A stretch of 63,539 bases of DNA from SVTX01 sp964629615 (GCA_964629615.1 CAZVUD010000003.1:1-63539), one strand, 5' to 3'. Shown: positions 32,886 through 42,360, numbered from the stretch's first letter. The notes: a model not told the origin generated them from the letters alone. A program made the numbers and translations.

Positions 32886-32910
32886 ATATATATATATATA
32901 TATATATATT
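32886..32910. repeat. (TA)12 dinucleotide tract
   Basis: About 12 uninterrupted TA steps in the 190-nt gap before the unknown membrane protein gene, between a TTAACA (32880-32885) and GATAAAAT (32914-32921). If these are -35/-10 like, the present spacing of 28 nt is far too long. Confidence 0.9.
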
Positions 32911-32980
32911 TGTGATAAAATGTACATAAATTGAGTATTATCTCAATAAATTCATTGTGATATTTATACGGAGGTTATGA

Positions 32981-34165
32981 ATGGAATTTCATCAGGATTA
33001 TTACAAACTAGAAAAAGCTGCAAGCTTAATGGAAAAAATTCCTAAATTAATACAGCAAATTAATTATTTAGAAAGTGAAAGATCTCATAATAGTGCCATC
33101 ATAAGCTCAAATTGGCAAAGCAAATACAGAGAGAGCACGTATTATTATGATCTTGCCTATAAGCGAGAAACTGACCGTGTTGCAGCCGCTAAGTTAGCCG
33201 CACAAAAGAAAAGATCCTTTCGTAATATGATCATCTCAGCAATATTGCAATTTATTGCTTTAATTGCAATGATCATTTTATCAGTTCACAACCTTGAAGG
33301 TTCATTTTATTGTATTGAATATTCGGTGATCATAATGATTTTGACGATCTATACTCAATATAAGAATTATCGCAAAAATATCACTGACTCTGCATCCGGG
33401 ATATCAGTGCTAATACCAAAAATTGTGAGTATAATTCTGGTTGTTAGTGTTTTTATCTTTAATTTAGACATATCTTTTCTCGGTGGTATTATTGTAGATA
33501 ATATCACTTATGAAGGCACGATTCTTGTACCAATTATAGGAATGATCCAGAGTATAATTGCCGGATATTTTGTATTTACTCTAAATAAAAAATGCAGAGC
33601 ACATGCTGTAATTGATCAAGCTGTGTTAGATAAAGCAAGAGCAGTGGATGAAAGAAGTAATAAGAGACGCCAAAATGAATTAAAAGAAAAATATGAATCT
33701 GATAAAAACACTGCTAAATTGGAAATTCGCAATATAAACGCTGTAATTAAACAATGTGAAGCGGAAATTGCAAACTTAAAGTCCGAGATAGCTGCAATTG
33801 GAATTTTAAATCGCAGTGAATATGATAACCCTAACAATGATCTTTCATTTGATTATATGATAGCAACGAAATATGCCGCAGACATTTACAGTGAAACAAT
33901 GCAAACAGGCAGAATGGTTGATGTTGAATACGCACGTTACACGGAGAGCAAAAAACGTCGTGATTTGAAAATTGCAATGGAGAATGCTAAAATGGCAGAT
34001 GAAATGCGTAAACAACAGCAAACAGAAGAGTTTTTTGCACGTATGGATAGATATTATGACCGGCAGGAAACCCGCCGCAAAATATCCGATTTAGAGAAAA
34101 GTATAGATAATTATGCGGATAAAACAAAAGAACTGACAGAGGAATTAAAAAAATTCAGAGATTAA
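32981..34165 (+). CDS. Unknown protein with four membrane helices between coiled coils
   Basis: The product has 394 residues. A charged helical region (1-80) is followed by four predicted membrane segments at about 83-102, 109-126, 145-161 and 181-200, then a coiled coil (about 215-270, KRRQNELKEKYESDKNTAKLEIRNINAVIKQCEAEIANLKSEI) and a second Lys/Glu-rich helix to the end. Both termini are probably cytosolic. I recognise no family. CGGAGG precedes the ATG. Base composition is more AT-rich than in alaS, and the (TA)12 tract lies upstream, which suggests acquired DNA. It has its own terminator. Confidence 0.8.
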   Translation: MEFHQDYYKLEKAASLMEKIPKLIQQINYLESERSHNSAIISSNWQSKYRESTYYYDLAYKRETDRVAAAKLAAQKKRSFRNMIISAILQFIALIAMIILSVHNLEGSFYCIEYSVIIMILTIYTQYKNYRKNITDSASGISVLIPKIVSIILVVSVFIFNLDISFLGGIIVDNITYEGTILVPIIGMIQSIIAGYFVFTLNKKCRAHAVIDQAVLDKARAVDERSNKRRQNELKEKYESDKNTAKLEIRNINAVIKQCEAEIANLKSEIAAIGILNRSEYDNPNNDLSFDYMIATKYAADIYSETMQTGRMVDVEYARYTESKKRRDLKIAMENAKMADEMRKQQQTEEFFARMDRYYDRQETRRKISDLEKSIDNYADKTKELTEELKKFRD

Positions 34166-34168
34166 ATC

Positions 34169-34209
34169 AATGGGATTGTTGCAAATTAAAATGCAACAAT
34201 CCCATTTTT
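34169..34209 (+). terminator. Terminator after the unknown membrane protein
   Basis: Stem AATGGGATTGTTGCA (34169-34183) with its exact complement (34192-34206), then TTTT. Confidence 0.88.
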
Positions 34210-34237
34210 GACCATAATAAGAAATGTAGCATATAAT
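34208..34237 (+). promoter_or_regulatory. Promoter of the asparagine-synthetase-like gene
   Basis: TTGACC (34208-34213), 18-nt spacer, TATAAT (34232-34237), starting directly after the preceding terminator. Confidence 0.7.
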
Positions 34238-34270
34238 AGAGTAGTTTAATTTAAAGGAGTGGATTTATCT

Positions 34271-35614
34271 ATGATATGCGGAAGTATTGGCAGAGAAGGC
34301 GGAAACTGTTTTATAAGTGAGGAAGCAGACAATGAATATATTAATATACATAATATCTACAAAACCAATATAAAGCTGTCATCAGATGTAAATAAGCATG
34401 GAGTTTTGATACACGAAGGCATAAAATATGCATGCGTGCTCTGCGGTGAGTTGTATAACAGAAATGAGCTTTTATCACTGATAAAAAAAGAATGCAGATG
34501 TAATATTGATCTGAACATCTCTGACTCTTTGCTGCTTATCTGGATGTATATATTTTACGGTATGTATTCTCCAAAATATATAAACGGGAAATTTGCATAT
34601 ATCATATATTCCGAGGCTGTAACGCCCAAAATGTTTTTGGCAGTGGACAGATTTGGCTTTCGAAGTATATATTACAGAGAAGACAGAAATAATTTTTGCT
34701 TTTCAAGCAGCTTTGAAAGAATGCTTAAAGCAGGGAAGAGCACACTGTCTTATAATGGGATCGGAAATATATTTTATCTTGACGGAAATACATTTGATGA
34801 TTTCACCGTGATAGATGAAATAAAAAAGATACCCTCCGGTGAGTGCGCCTGTATCGACTGTCGTGAAGAGATCAAAATGATAAGAAAAAGTTATGTACAT
34901 TATAATAAAAATACGGACAGCAGCATTCAAAGCAAAGAAATGCTTTTAAATACATATCAAGATATCACCGCGCTGACTGAAGTTACAGATTGTATAAATA
35001 TACCTGATACATTGGATATTTATAAGGCATTTTCAAATTATAAGGGGGATGACAATGTATATTCAAATATAGGTGCTGTCCTTTTTCAAGTACCATGTCT
35101 TGGCAGATCCCGTGGATATTTTCCATGGGTCATTGATCCGTATGAAAGTATATCTATTCTTGATAGAAGCAGGATAAATATGACATATGCTTTTGATGGT
35201 ATAAACAAAAAGAGGCAAAAATATGCTGATCCTGACAGCAGGACCTATTTTTTAGACTCTGCAGTGAAGCTCTATCTCCCAATGAAAATACGCAAAACAG
35301 AAATGATATCGGGATCTTTCAACATAAACATAAAGTATCCGCTTTGTGATGTGAATTGTATTCGTCACATTTATACATCCGAAAACTGCAATATATCAGA
35401 TCTCAAAGCCTTTAAGTATAATAATAAAAATCATAAATATATTGAAAGCTTCACGAAAAAGCTTATACAGCTCTCAAATTCAGAGTCATCTATAGTAAAC
35501 TACATTTCAAAAGAAGAGATAATAAAAGAAAATATGGGAAATATAAAAGCAATAAAGAAGCTTTATATGACCCATATTTTTATTCAGAAATATTCACTTG
35601 ATCTTGATATTTGA
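34271..35614 (+). CDS. Degenerate asparagine synthetase-like protein (no ATP-binding core)
   Basis: The product has 447 residues from the ATG at 34271 (AAAGGAG 11 nt upstream). Residues 1-200 follow the class II glutaminase domain of AsnB: ICGSIGREGG, VLCGELYNRNELL, LLLIWMYIFYGMYSPKYINGKFAYIIYSE, FLAVDRFGFRSIYY, IKKIPSGECACI. The nucleophile Cys is residue 3, not 2, so removal of Met would not expose it. The PP-loop motif SGGxDS of the synthetase domain is absent, although its C-terminal part is recognisable (YFLDSAVKLYLP...NIKYPLCDVNCIRHIY). It is therefore shortened by roughly 100-150 residues and likely inactive as a synthetase. A pseudoenzyme or decaying paralogue. Its end meets the convergent rpe gene. 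Confidence 0.75.
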   Translation: MICGSIGREGGNCFISEEADNEYINIHNIYKTNIKLSSDVNKHGVLIHEGIKYACVLCGELYNRNELLSLIKKECRCNIDLNISDSLLLIWMYIFYGMYSPKYINGKFAYIIYSEAVTPKMFLAVDRFGFRSIYYREDRNNFCFSSSFERMLKAGKSTLSYNGIGNIFYLDGNTFDDFTVIDEIKKIPSGECACIDCREEIKMIRKSYVHYNKNTDSSIQSKEMLLNTYQDITALTEVTDCINIPDTLDIYKAFSNYKGDDNVYSNIGAVLFQVPCLGRSRGYFPWVIDPYESISILDRSRINMTYAFDGINKKRQKYADPDSRTYFLDSAVKLYLPMKIRKTEMISGSFNINIKYPLCDVNCIRHIYTSENCNISDLKAFKYNNKNHKYIESFTKKLIQLSNSESSIVNYISKEEIIKENMGNIKAIKKLYMTHIFIQKYSLDLDI

Positions 35615-35615
35615 T

Positions 35616-36287
35616 TTAAGGCTTAAACGGATTTTTCGCAGCTGCGTCCTTCATGCTGATTATAACATTTCGCGGCTTTTTGGATTTGAATATTGCGGAT
35701 CCTGCCACGATTATATTTGCACCTGCCGAGGTGCAAAGTCCGATATTATCCGCGTTTATACCGCCGTCCACCTCAATATCAAGATTGATACCTCTCTCCG
35801 CAACATACTTGCGAAGTGCCTGTACCTTGTCAAGGCAATCGGGAATAAGCGACTGACCGCCAAATCCGGGCTCTACAGTCATGATGAGAGCCATGTCTAT
35901 ATAGTTGACAAGTGGGTAGAGAACATCTACAGGTGTATTGGGCGAGATCGCAAGCGCCGCCTTCATCTCATAGGAATGTATGAGATGTATGACAGACATG
36001 GGATTTTCACATGCCTCGTAGTGAACGGTTATTATATCAGCTCCTGCCTTGACAAATCGGTCGATGTATCTTTCAGGGCGCTTGATCATAAGATGCACGT
36101 CAAAATAGAGGTCAGTGCACTTGCGTATGCATGATACAAGCTCAGGACCGAATGTAATGTTCGGAACGAAAGCGCCGTCCATTATGTCAAGATGAAGGTA
36201 CTTTGCGCCTGCATCGGCGACCTTAGTGATTTCGGATTCCAGATTTGAAAAATCAGCCGCAAGAAGCGAAGGGGCTATATATAGCAT
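35616..36287 (-). CDS. rpe: Ribulose-phosphate 3-epimerase
   Basis: The product has 223 residues of a TIM barrel: IAPSLLAADFSNLESEI, YLHLDIMDGAFVPNITFGP, DVHLMIKRPERYI, VEPGFGGQSLIPDCLDKV and DIEVDGGINADNI. The metal-binding His and Asp residues are present. It interconverts ribulose-5-P and xylulose-5-P. The stop is one base from the end of the convergent upstream gene, with no terminator between. It is 146 nt after ispF, so it may have its own promoter. Confidence 0.97.
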   Translation of the reverse strand: MLYIAPSLLAADFSNLESEITKVADAGAKYLHLDIMDGAFVPNITFGPELVSCIRKCTDLYFDVHLMIKRPERYIDRFVKAGADIITVHYEACENPMSVIHLIHSYEMKAALAISPNTPVDVLYPLVNYIDMALIMTVEPGFGGQSLIPDCLDKVQALRKYVAERGINLDIEVDGGINADNIGLCTSAGANIIVAGSAIFKSKKPRNVIISMKDAAAKNPFKP

Positions 36288-36433
36288 TACTTTTTCATCC
36301 TTTCTGATGATCAGGTTTAAATGATCGTTTAAAAATATAAGACTATGCTTTGATCTATCGGGGGACTTGCAATTTTAAGGAAGTGGTGCGTGTGAGCGAT
36401 AGCTTCAAAGTGATAATATATCCCTCAATAGGA

Positions 36434-36913
36434 TTATTGGGGGAGCTTTTTTAAGATACACACAGCGTGAGCGGATATGCCGAGTCCCTCGCCCGTAAAT
36501 CCGAGCTTTTCTTCCGTCGTTGCCTTTACACTGACGCATGATATATCAACAGAGAGCGCATCTGCAATGTTTTTTCTCATTTCATCTATGTATGGGGAAA
36601 GCCGCGGCTTTTGCGCGATAACGGTAGAGTCAATGTTTCCGACAGCATACCCCTTGTCGCGTATCAGCTCATTTACCTTGCAAAGCAGCTTTATGCTGTC
36701 CGCATCTTTAAAGCTGTCGTCGGTATCGGGAAAATGCTTTCCAATATCACCGAGAGCCAATGCGCCAAGCATTGCGTCCATTATGGCATGCACGAGCACG
36801 TCCGCATCAGAGTGACCGAGCAATCCGACAGGACTGTCTATAAATACGCCGCCTATTATGCATTTCCTGCCGCTTGTCAATCTGTGAACATCGTATCCGT
36901 GTCCTATCCTCAT
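36434..36913 (-). CDS. ispF: 2-C-methyl-D-erythritol 2,4-cyclodiphosphate synthase
   Basis: The product has 159 residues, the normal length. RIGHGYDVHRL carries the zinc Asp and His; GLLGHSDADVLVHAIMDAMLGALALGDIG and KATTEEKLGFTGEGLGISAHA complete the signature. It makes MEcPP in the non-mevalonate isoprenoid pathway. Its start overlaps the stop of ispD by 4 nt, so the two successive pathway steps are coupled. Confidence 0.97.
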   Translation of the reverse strand: MRIGHGYDVHRLTSGRKCIIGGVFIDSPVGLLGHSDADVLVHAIMDAMLGALALGDIGKHFPDTDDSFKDADSIKLLCKVNELIRDKGYAVGNIDSTVIAQKPRLSPYIDEMRKNIADALSVDISCVSVKATTEEKLGFTGEGLGISAHAVCILKKLPQ

Positions 36914-37683
36914 GACGTTTTCTCCGAAAGCCGAGCTTTCAGTATTGCCTCTGCATACAAAATGTCGTATGGCTCTGTTATTTTTATGTTCTCACGCGAT
37001 CCCTCACACAGCTTAACGGGTATTCCTATATGCTCCAGCATAATAGAATCGTCTGTTGCCTCAAATTTCTCATCGCGTGCGATATATGCCGCGCCTCTGT
37101 ATGCGTTTATATTAAACACCTGCGGTGTCTGTGCCAGATACACATGCTTGCGCTCGGGAGTTGACTCAACGAACGCACTCTTGTCGCCTATCTTTACGGT
37201 GTCCGTTGCTTTGACCGCAAGCAGGGAATTTCCGTGTATATATGCTCCGCGGCAAGCACGCGCTATCAGCTCGGGAGTTATCAGGCACCTCGCGGCATCG
37301 TGTATACATACAAATCTTGCCTTATCCGACACGACATCAGATCCTATCCTTGCCGATTCCTGACGTGTAGCACCGCCAATAACAACGCGAAGGGGCTTAG
37401 ACAGAGAATATTTTTCGGCAATATCAGAATAAAGCTCTGTTTCGCCCTCCTTTGCCACAACTATGATCTCGTGTATATAATCACAAGAATCAAATTGCAT
37501 AAGAGTTCTTGCCACGATCGGAATACCGTCAAGCTCAATAAACTGCTTTGTGGTATCGCCGCCCATACGGGTAGATGAGCCTGCCGCAAGGATGACGGCA
37601 GATGTGAAATTCTTTATACAGGGCTTGCCCTTTGCAGCTCTGATTATCTCTGCGATCTTGTGGGCAGTTGTAGTTTCTGACAT
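36910..37683 (-). CDS. ispD: 2-C-methyl-D-erythritol 4-phosphate cytidylyltransferase
   Basis: The product has 257 residues. The nucleotide motif AVILAAGSSTRMGGDTTKQFIEL starts near residue 29, after an N-terminal extension of about 27 residues (MSETTTAHKIAEIIRAAKGKPC) absent from most IspD. VIGGATRQES, VCIHDAARCLI and ATDDSIMLEHIG follow. GAGG precedes the ATG. It transfers CMP to methylerythritol phosphate. Operon with rpiB upstream and ispF downstream. Confidence 0.96.
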   Translation of the reverse strand: MSETTTAHKIAEIIRAAKGKPCIKNFTSAVILAAGSSTRMGGDTTKQFIELDGIPIVARTLMQFDSCDYIHEIIVVAKEGETELYSDIAEKYSLSKPLRVVIGGATRQESARIGSDVVSDKARFVCIHDAARCLITPELIARACRGAYIHGNSLLAVKATDTVKIGDKSAFVESTPERKHVYLAQTPQVFNINAYRGAAYIARDEKFEATDDSIMLEHIGIPVKLCEGSRENIKITEPYDILYAEAILKARLSEKTS

Positions 37684-37698
37684 AGATATCGCCTCAAA

Positions 37699-38157
37699 TC
37701 ACTTTCTGTTTTTGTTTTCAATATCGGTAAGCATGGCAACACGTGCATCGTGTCTTCCGCCAAGATAGTCGGTTTCGATAAATGCATCTACAAGATCCAT
37801 TGCAAGTCCTGCTCCCACAACGCGCTCACCGAAGCAGAGCACATTCGCATTATTGTGCATTCTCGTCATTCTTGCAGAGAATGTATCAGAGCAGCATGCC
37901 GCGCGTATACCGTTGTGCTTGTTTGCCGCCATGGACATACCAATTCCCGTACCGCAAATGAGAATGCCAAGCTCAAATTCGCCTGCCTGGATCCTTTCGC
38001 AAAGTGCAGATGCATATTCAGGATAATTGCAGGATTCCTGTGTGTAAGTTCCGACATCGAATACTTCTATTCCTTTATCCTCCAGATGCTCTATGACCTT
38101 TGCCTTAAGTCCGAGAGCCGCATGATCGCAACCGATCACTATCTTATTAATATTCAT
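37699..38157 (-). CDS. rpiB: Ribose-5-phosphate isomerase B
   Basis: The product has 152 residues. GCDHAALGLK at the start, NYPEYA, GILICGTGIGMSMAANKHNGIRAA with the catalytic Cys, and ARMTRMHNNANVLCFGERV are diagnostic. It interconverts ribose-5-P and ribulose-5-P, and so feeds both prs and rpe encoded in this window. 15 nt before ispD. Confidence 0.96.
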   Translation of the reverse strand: MNINKIVIGCDHAALGLKAKVIEHLEDKGIEVFDVGTYTQESCNYPEYASALCERIQAGEFELGILICGTGIGMSMAANKHNGIRAACCSDTFSARMTRMHNNANVLCFGERVVGAGLAMDLVDAFIETDYLGGRHDARVAMLTDIENKNRK

Positions 38158-38185
38158 ATCAAAGACCTCTCAATCCAAGTTATAG

Positions 38186-38893
38186 TTAAAATTTTACACC
38201 ACTGTTCAAGCGCTCATTTCTTTCGCGTTCCGCCTGTGAAAGACGCAGATAAGACGGCGAAAGATCCTTGTCGCTTACATATTCGCCACGTCTGTAGCTG
38301 TCATATGCACACATGCATGCACTGTAAGCTGACTGTATGCGCGATCTGTCGGGGACATATTCAATATGTGTAAGCTTAAAATTCTTTTCGCAGATATCAT
38401 ATCCGTCACCTGACAGATATATCTTTTCGCCATAAGAAGCAAGCTCTGCATCAAGCTCTTCGACGGATATTGCTCTGTCGGGCGTCAGCCTTACAAGTAT
38501 ACCGTCGTGACACGAGAAGATGGCATTATATACCTGCATCCGCCTTGCGTTTATGACAGGTGATATGATCCCGTTATAGCCACAAAGATTTTTTGCAAGC
38601 GACTCAAGGGAGGATATCTCACAGCAAGGAATGTCCTTGGCAAATGCAAGTCCCTTGATGGTAGCCGCACCGATCCTGACTCCCGTAAATGAGCCGGGTC
38701 CGACACAGCAAGCAAACATATCTATTTTTGAAATATCCGTGTGTGAGAGCTTGAGTATATCCTCAATAGCGGGGAGCAGGATCTCACTGTGAGTGTTTCC
38801 CGTATTTACCGTTATCTCGGAAATGAGCCTTTCATCCTCACAAACAGCCGCACAGCACACATTGGCTGTACTGTCGATTCCAAGTATCTTCAT
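38186..38893 (-). CDS. tsaB: tRNA t6A modification protein TsaB
   Basis: The product has 235 residues of the ASKHA fold: KILGIDSTANVCCAAV, HSEILLPAIEDIL and CVGPGSFTGVRIGAATIKGLAFA. TsaB is the scaffold partner of TsaD in making threonylcarbamoyl-adenosine at position 37 of ANN-decoding tRNAs. It lies 13 nt after tsaE, the usual pairing. No rimI or tsaD follows; rpiB is next. Confidence 0.95.
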   Translation of the reverse strand: MKILGIDSTANVCCAAVCEDERLISEITVNTGNTHSEILLPAIEDILKLSHTDISKIDMFACCVGPGSFTGVRIGAATIKGLAFAKDIPCCEISSLESLAKNLCGYNGIISPVINARRMQVYNAIFSCHDGILVRLTPDRAISVEELDAELASYGEKIYLSGDGYDICEKNFKLTHIEYVPDRSRIQSAYSACMCAYDSYRRGEYVSDKDLSPSYLRLSQAERERNERLNSGVKF

Positions 38894-38906
38894 AAATGAT
38901 CTGACC

Positions 38907-39362
38907 TCAAATTACTTTACTTATGTTTATATCTCTGCCGTTTCCGTCATCCGTCTTTGTGATATCCACCTTGATATATTCCTCGGGCAGAGCGTAGGGA
39001 ATAAGCTCACACCATTCCGCAATGCATATCTCTCCGCTGTCCAGATAGTCGTAAAAGCCTATGGAATAAAGGTCATCCTCGCCTGTTATTCTGTACATAT
39101 CGAAATGATATACTCTGCCTATCGAGTCATGTGAGCATTTGTAGTCATTTACGAGCGCAAAGGTAGGTGAGCGCACCGCGCAATCCCTGCAAAGGACACT
39201 GCAAAATCCGCGCACGAATGCGGTCTTTCCAACTCCGAGATCTCCGAACATCGCTACAAATCTCGGGGCGTCCTTGTCACCTGCAATATACCTTGCAAGC
39301 TCCTGTCCGACCTCTTCAGTCGTCGTGACTGACTCTGAATGAACTGTATATGGAAATCTCAT
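38907..39362 (-). CDS. tsaE: tRNA t6A modification ATPase TsaE
   Basis: The product has 151 residues. Walker A FGDLGVGKTAFVRGF near residue 40, SPTFALVNDY, and HFDMYRITGEDDLYSIGFYDY, followed by the Trp-containing AEWCELIPYALPEEY motif, are typical. It resets the TsaBD complex using ATP. Two nt separate it from the upstream fhs gene. Confidence 0.96.
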   Translation of the reverse strand: MRFPYTVHSESVTTTEEVGQELARYIAGDKDAPRFVAMFGDLGVGKTAFVRGFCSVLCRDCAVRSPTFALVNDYKCSHDSIGRVYHFDMYRITGEDDLYSIGFYDYLDSGEICIAEWCELIPYALPEEYIKVDITKTDDGNGRDINISKVI

Positions 39363-39364
39363 GA

Positions 39365-41038
39365 TCAGAACAGTCCCGTAATGTTGCCGTTTTCGTCAAC
39401 ATCTATATTGTTTGCCGCAGGTATCTTGGGCAGACCCGGCATGGTCATGACAGATCCTGTAAGTACAACTATAAATCCTGCACCTGCGGAAAGCTTTACC
39501 TCTCTGACAGTTATCTTAAATCCCTCGGGGCGTCCGAGCAATGAAGCATCGTCAGAAAGAGAATACTGGGTCTTTGCCATGCATACGGGCAAGAGCGCGT
39601 AATCCTTTGAAAGCGAGAGTATGTCGGAAAGCTGTTTTTTAGCCGCTGATTCAAATACCACACCGTCAGCACCGTATATGTTCTTGGCTATTATTTCTAT
39701 CTTTTCCTCGATAGAGCAGGAATCCTCATACATATATCTGAAATCCGAAGCATCCTCACACGCCTCAACAACAGCATGTGCAAGCTCGATACCGCCATCG
39801 CCGCCGTGTGCGAACACGTCGGAAAGCGCAAGGCGTACGCCCTTTGCGCGGCACAGCTCTCTTATGATATCAAGCTCGTTTTCGGTATCCGTGTCAAATT
39901 TGTTTATCGCAACTACGCAGGGAAGTCCGAATTTGCGGATGTTGTCTATGTGAGCCTCAAGATTTACGATACCGCGTCTGAGAGCATCGGTATCCTCTGC
40001 CTTAAGCTCGGTCTTTTTAACACCGCCGTTATATTTAAGCGCGCGAACGGTTGCGACCAATACCACCGCATCAGGGGATATTCCTGCCTTTCTGCACTTT
40101 ATATCAAGGAATTTCTCTGCGCCGAGATCGGCTCCAAAGCCTGCCTCTGTTATAGTGTAATCGCAAAGCTTCATTGCAAGCTTTGTGGCTCTCACGCTGT
40201 TACAGCCGTGAGCGATGTTTGCAAAAGGACCGCCATGTATTATTGCAGGCGTGTTCTCAATGGTCTGTACGAGATTGGGCTTTATTGCATCCTTAAGCAG
40301 AGCAGTCATTGCGCCCTCTGCATGTATGTCGCGGCAGTATACGGGAGAGCCGTCGTATTTGTATGCAATAAGTATGTCGCCAAGGCGCTTTTTCAGATCG
40401 TTTATATCTGATGCAAGGCAAAGTATAGCCATTACCTCGCTTGCCACGGTGATAGTGAAATGATCCTCTCTCGGAATACCGTTCACCTTGCCGCCAAGAC
40501 CAACTATGATATTTCTGAGTGCACGGTCATTTGTGTCTGTAACTCTTGCAAATGTGATCCTGCGCTCATCTATGGAAAGCTCATTACCTTGCTGAAGATG
40601 ATTGTCGATCATAGCACAGAGCAGATTGTTGGCTGCGGTTATAGCGTGGAAATCTCCCGTGAAGTGAAGATTTATATCCTCCATGGGGAGGACCTGCGAA
40701 TATCCGCCTCCTGCGGCACCGCCCTTGACGCCGAAAACAGGTCCGAGGGAAGGCTCGCGCAATGCGATTATCGCACTCTTACCTATCTTCTTCATAGCCA
40801 TTCCGAGTCCTATGGAGGTCGTTGTCTTTCCTTCACCTGCGGGTGTGGGATTTATCGCTGTAACGAGCACGAGCTTACCGTCCTTGCGATCACTGACTCT
40901 TTTTGTCAAGTCATCAGAGAGCTTTGCCTTGTACTTACCGTAAAGCTCAAGCTCGTCCTCCAAAATACCGACAGAAGCGGCAATCTCTTTTATGGGAAGC
41001 ATATTTGCTTCATGTGCTATCTGAATATCTGTTTTCAT
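39365..41038 (-). CDS. fhs: Formate-tetrahydrofolate ligase
   Basis: The product has 557 residues from the ATG at 41038, set by CGGAGG; an earlier in-frame start would place seven extra residues across that site. PTPAGEGKTTTSIGLGMAM is the ATP loop; REPSLGPVFGVKGGAAGGGYSQV, FTGDFHAI, EAGFGADLGAEKF and the C-terminal GSVMTMPGLPKIPAA are diagnostic. It makes 10-formyl-THF from formate, the entry reaction used by acetogens and purine-synthesising anaerobes. Likely cotranscribed with tsaE-tsaB. Confidence 0.97.
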   Translation of the reverse strand: MKTDIQIAHEANMLPIKEIAASVGILEDELELYGKYKAKLSDDLTKRVSDRKDGKLVLVTAINPTPAGEGKTTTSIGLGMAMKKIGKSAIIALREPSLGPVFGVKGGAAGGGYSQVLPMEDINLHFTGDFHAITAANNLLCAMIDNHLQQGNELSIDERRITFARVTDTNDRALRNIIVGLGGKVNGIPREDHFTITVASEVMAILCLASDINDLKKRLGDILIAYKYDGSPVYCRDIHAEGAMTALLKDAIKPNLVQTIENTPAIIHGGPFANIAHGCNSVRATKLAMKLCDYTITEAGFGADLGAEKFLDIKCRKAGISPDAVVLVATVRALKYNGGVKKTELKAEDTDALRRGIVNLEAHIDNIRKFGLPCVVAINKFDTDTENELDIIRELCRAKGVRLALSDVFAHGGDGGIELAHAVVEACEDASDFRYMYEDSCSIEEKIEIIAKNIYGADGVVFESAAKKQLSDILSLSKDYALLPVCMAKTQYSLSDDASLLGRPEGFKITVREVKLSAGAGFIVVLTGSVMTMPGLPKIPAANNIDVDENGNITGLF

Positions 41039-41078
41039 ACCGTACCTCCGAAAACTCAAAGATTATTTTTATTAAAGA

Positions 41079-42167
41079 TCATGCCATTTCAGCCATAGAA
41101 GCTATGGCAGCGGCAAAACGCTTGTCACTTCTTATCGGTGCCCAGATCCTGCTTGAGAATCTTCCGCGCAAAAGCTTTGCGCAAAGGGAAACGCTCTCGC
41201 TCTCCTTCTTGTGCTCGATCTTGTTGAGAAGAAGTGAGGAATAATTAACACCGTCAGGTCTTGTATCATAGCTTATGGCATGCTTTGCCATCTTTTCTAT
41301 GCAATCTATGGCAGACTCATTATCTCCGCCCATAAGGTAGAGCATCGCAAGCTGTCTGTAGGAGTTGGCAAGTCGGTCGTGGTAATAGAGATAGTCGCCG
41401 TCAAACACGACAGAGAAGAGCTCTATTCCTTTTTTCATTATGGTTATCTTCTGTTCAAGAGTATAGTTGTTTTCGGAAATATCGGGTACACATGCGATGT
41501 TGTATATATGCCACCACATATTGTCTGCAAAATACATGATGTTCTTCTGAGCCTGACAAAATGCGATATCACCCGTAAGTACGGTAGCCTTTACGATCTC
41601 TTTACTGTAGCTCATGCCGTGAAGCCTGTCTGCAATATCAAGAGCCATCTTGTCATTGCCGAGCTGATGTGAATATATGTCGCAAAGCGTTTTTTTGGTT
41701 TCATCGCGAAGCTCATCGTCGGTGCAATCGTCAAGGATATGATTGCACAGGGATATAGCCTCCACAAGCTCGTTCTTTTTGGGCTTGCCCTGAGCATTTA
41801 TCTCTGAAAGCACCTTTGCAAGCTCAAGCTGTATAACGAAGGAGGAGGGTATCTCCGCATAGGCTTCTCTCAATATATCCAGCGCGGCGGCAAGATCGTC
41901 TCTTTCAAGCGCAAGATCTACCTTATCGAGATATTCCTTTATCTTGCTCTCCTTTTGCACGCTGTCGTAGCACAAAAGCTCGTCCATGCTGATGCCGAAA
42001 AAGTCGGCTATCTGGGGGAGAGTTTCTATATCGGGATAGCATATCTCAGACTCCCATCTGGACACTGCCTGTGGGGTCACACCGAGCGCAGATGCAAGCT
42101 TGTCCTGCGTTACGTCATTTTTCTTTCGCAATAAGCGGATCTTCTGTCCGATCTTAATCTCTGTCAT
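41079..42167 (-). CDS. XRE-family regulator with C-terminal helical repeats
   Basis: The product has 362 residues. The HTH (about 8-62) is IGQKIRLLRKKNDVTQDKLASALGVTPQAVSRWESEICYPDIETLPQIADFFGISMDELL. The remaining 290 residues are helical with TPR-like character (ALDILREAYAEIPSSFVIQLELAKVL). Such proteins are common in Clostridia, often with peptide or metabolite sensing by the repeat domain, but the ligand is unknown. It lies 40 nt upstream of fhs on the same strand. Confidence 0.9.
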   Translation of the reverse strand: MTEIKIGQKIRLLRKKNDVTQDKLASALGVTPQAVSRWESEICYPDIETLPQIADFFGISMDELLCYDSVQKESKIKEYLDKVDLALERDDLAAALDILREAYAEIPSSFVIQLELAKVLSEINAQGKPKKNELVEAISLCNHILDDCTDDELRDETKKTLCDIYSHQLGNDKMALDIADRLHGMSYSKEIVKATVLTGDIAFCQAQKNIMYFADNMWWHIYNIACVPDISENNYTLEQKITIMKKGIELFSVVFDGDYLYYHDRLANSYRQLAMLYLMGGDNESAIDCIEKMAKHAISYDTRPDGVNYSSLLLNKIEHKKESESVSLCAKLLRGRFSSRIWAPIRSDKRFAAAIASMAEMA

Positions 42168-42360
42168 GTCGGTATTCCTTTCCGTAAATAGTTTTCCACG
42201 GTAACATAAATATTATATTAATATTATATAACATCTCCTGCAATAAGTCAATATTCAATTTAAAAAAATAAACATTTTGTTTAAATATTCAAATTTTTCC
42301 TTGCAAGAGCGGATTTTTATGTCAATTTAAAGATTTTTTCAAAAAATTATAAAAAAGCTC

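Noticed and set aside
36611..37363. 250-residue plus-strand frame across ispF and ispD
   Set aside because: Covers two well-supported genes on the other strand and shows no family features.
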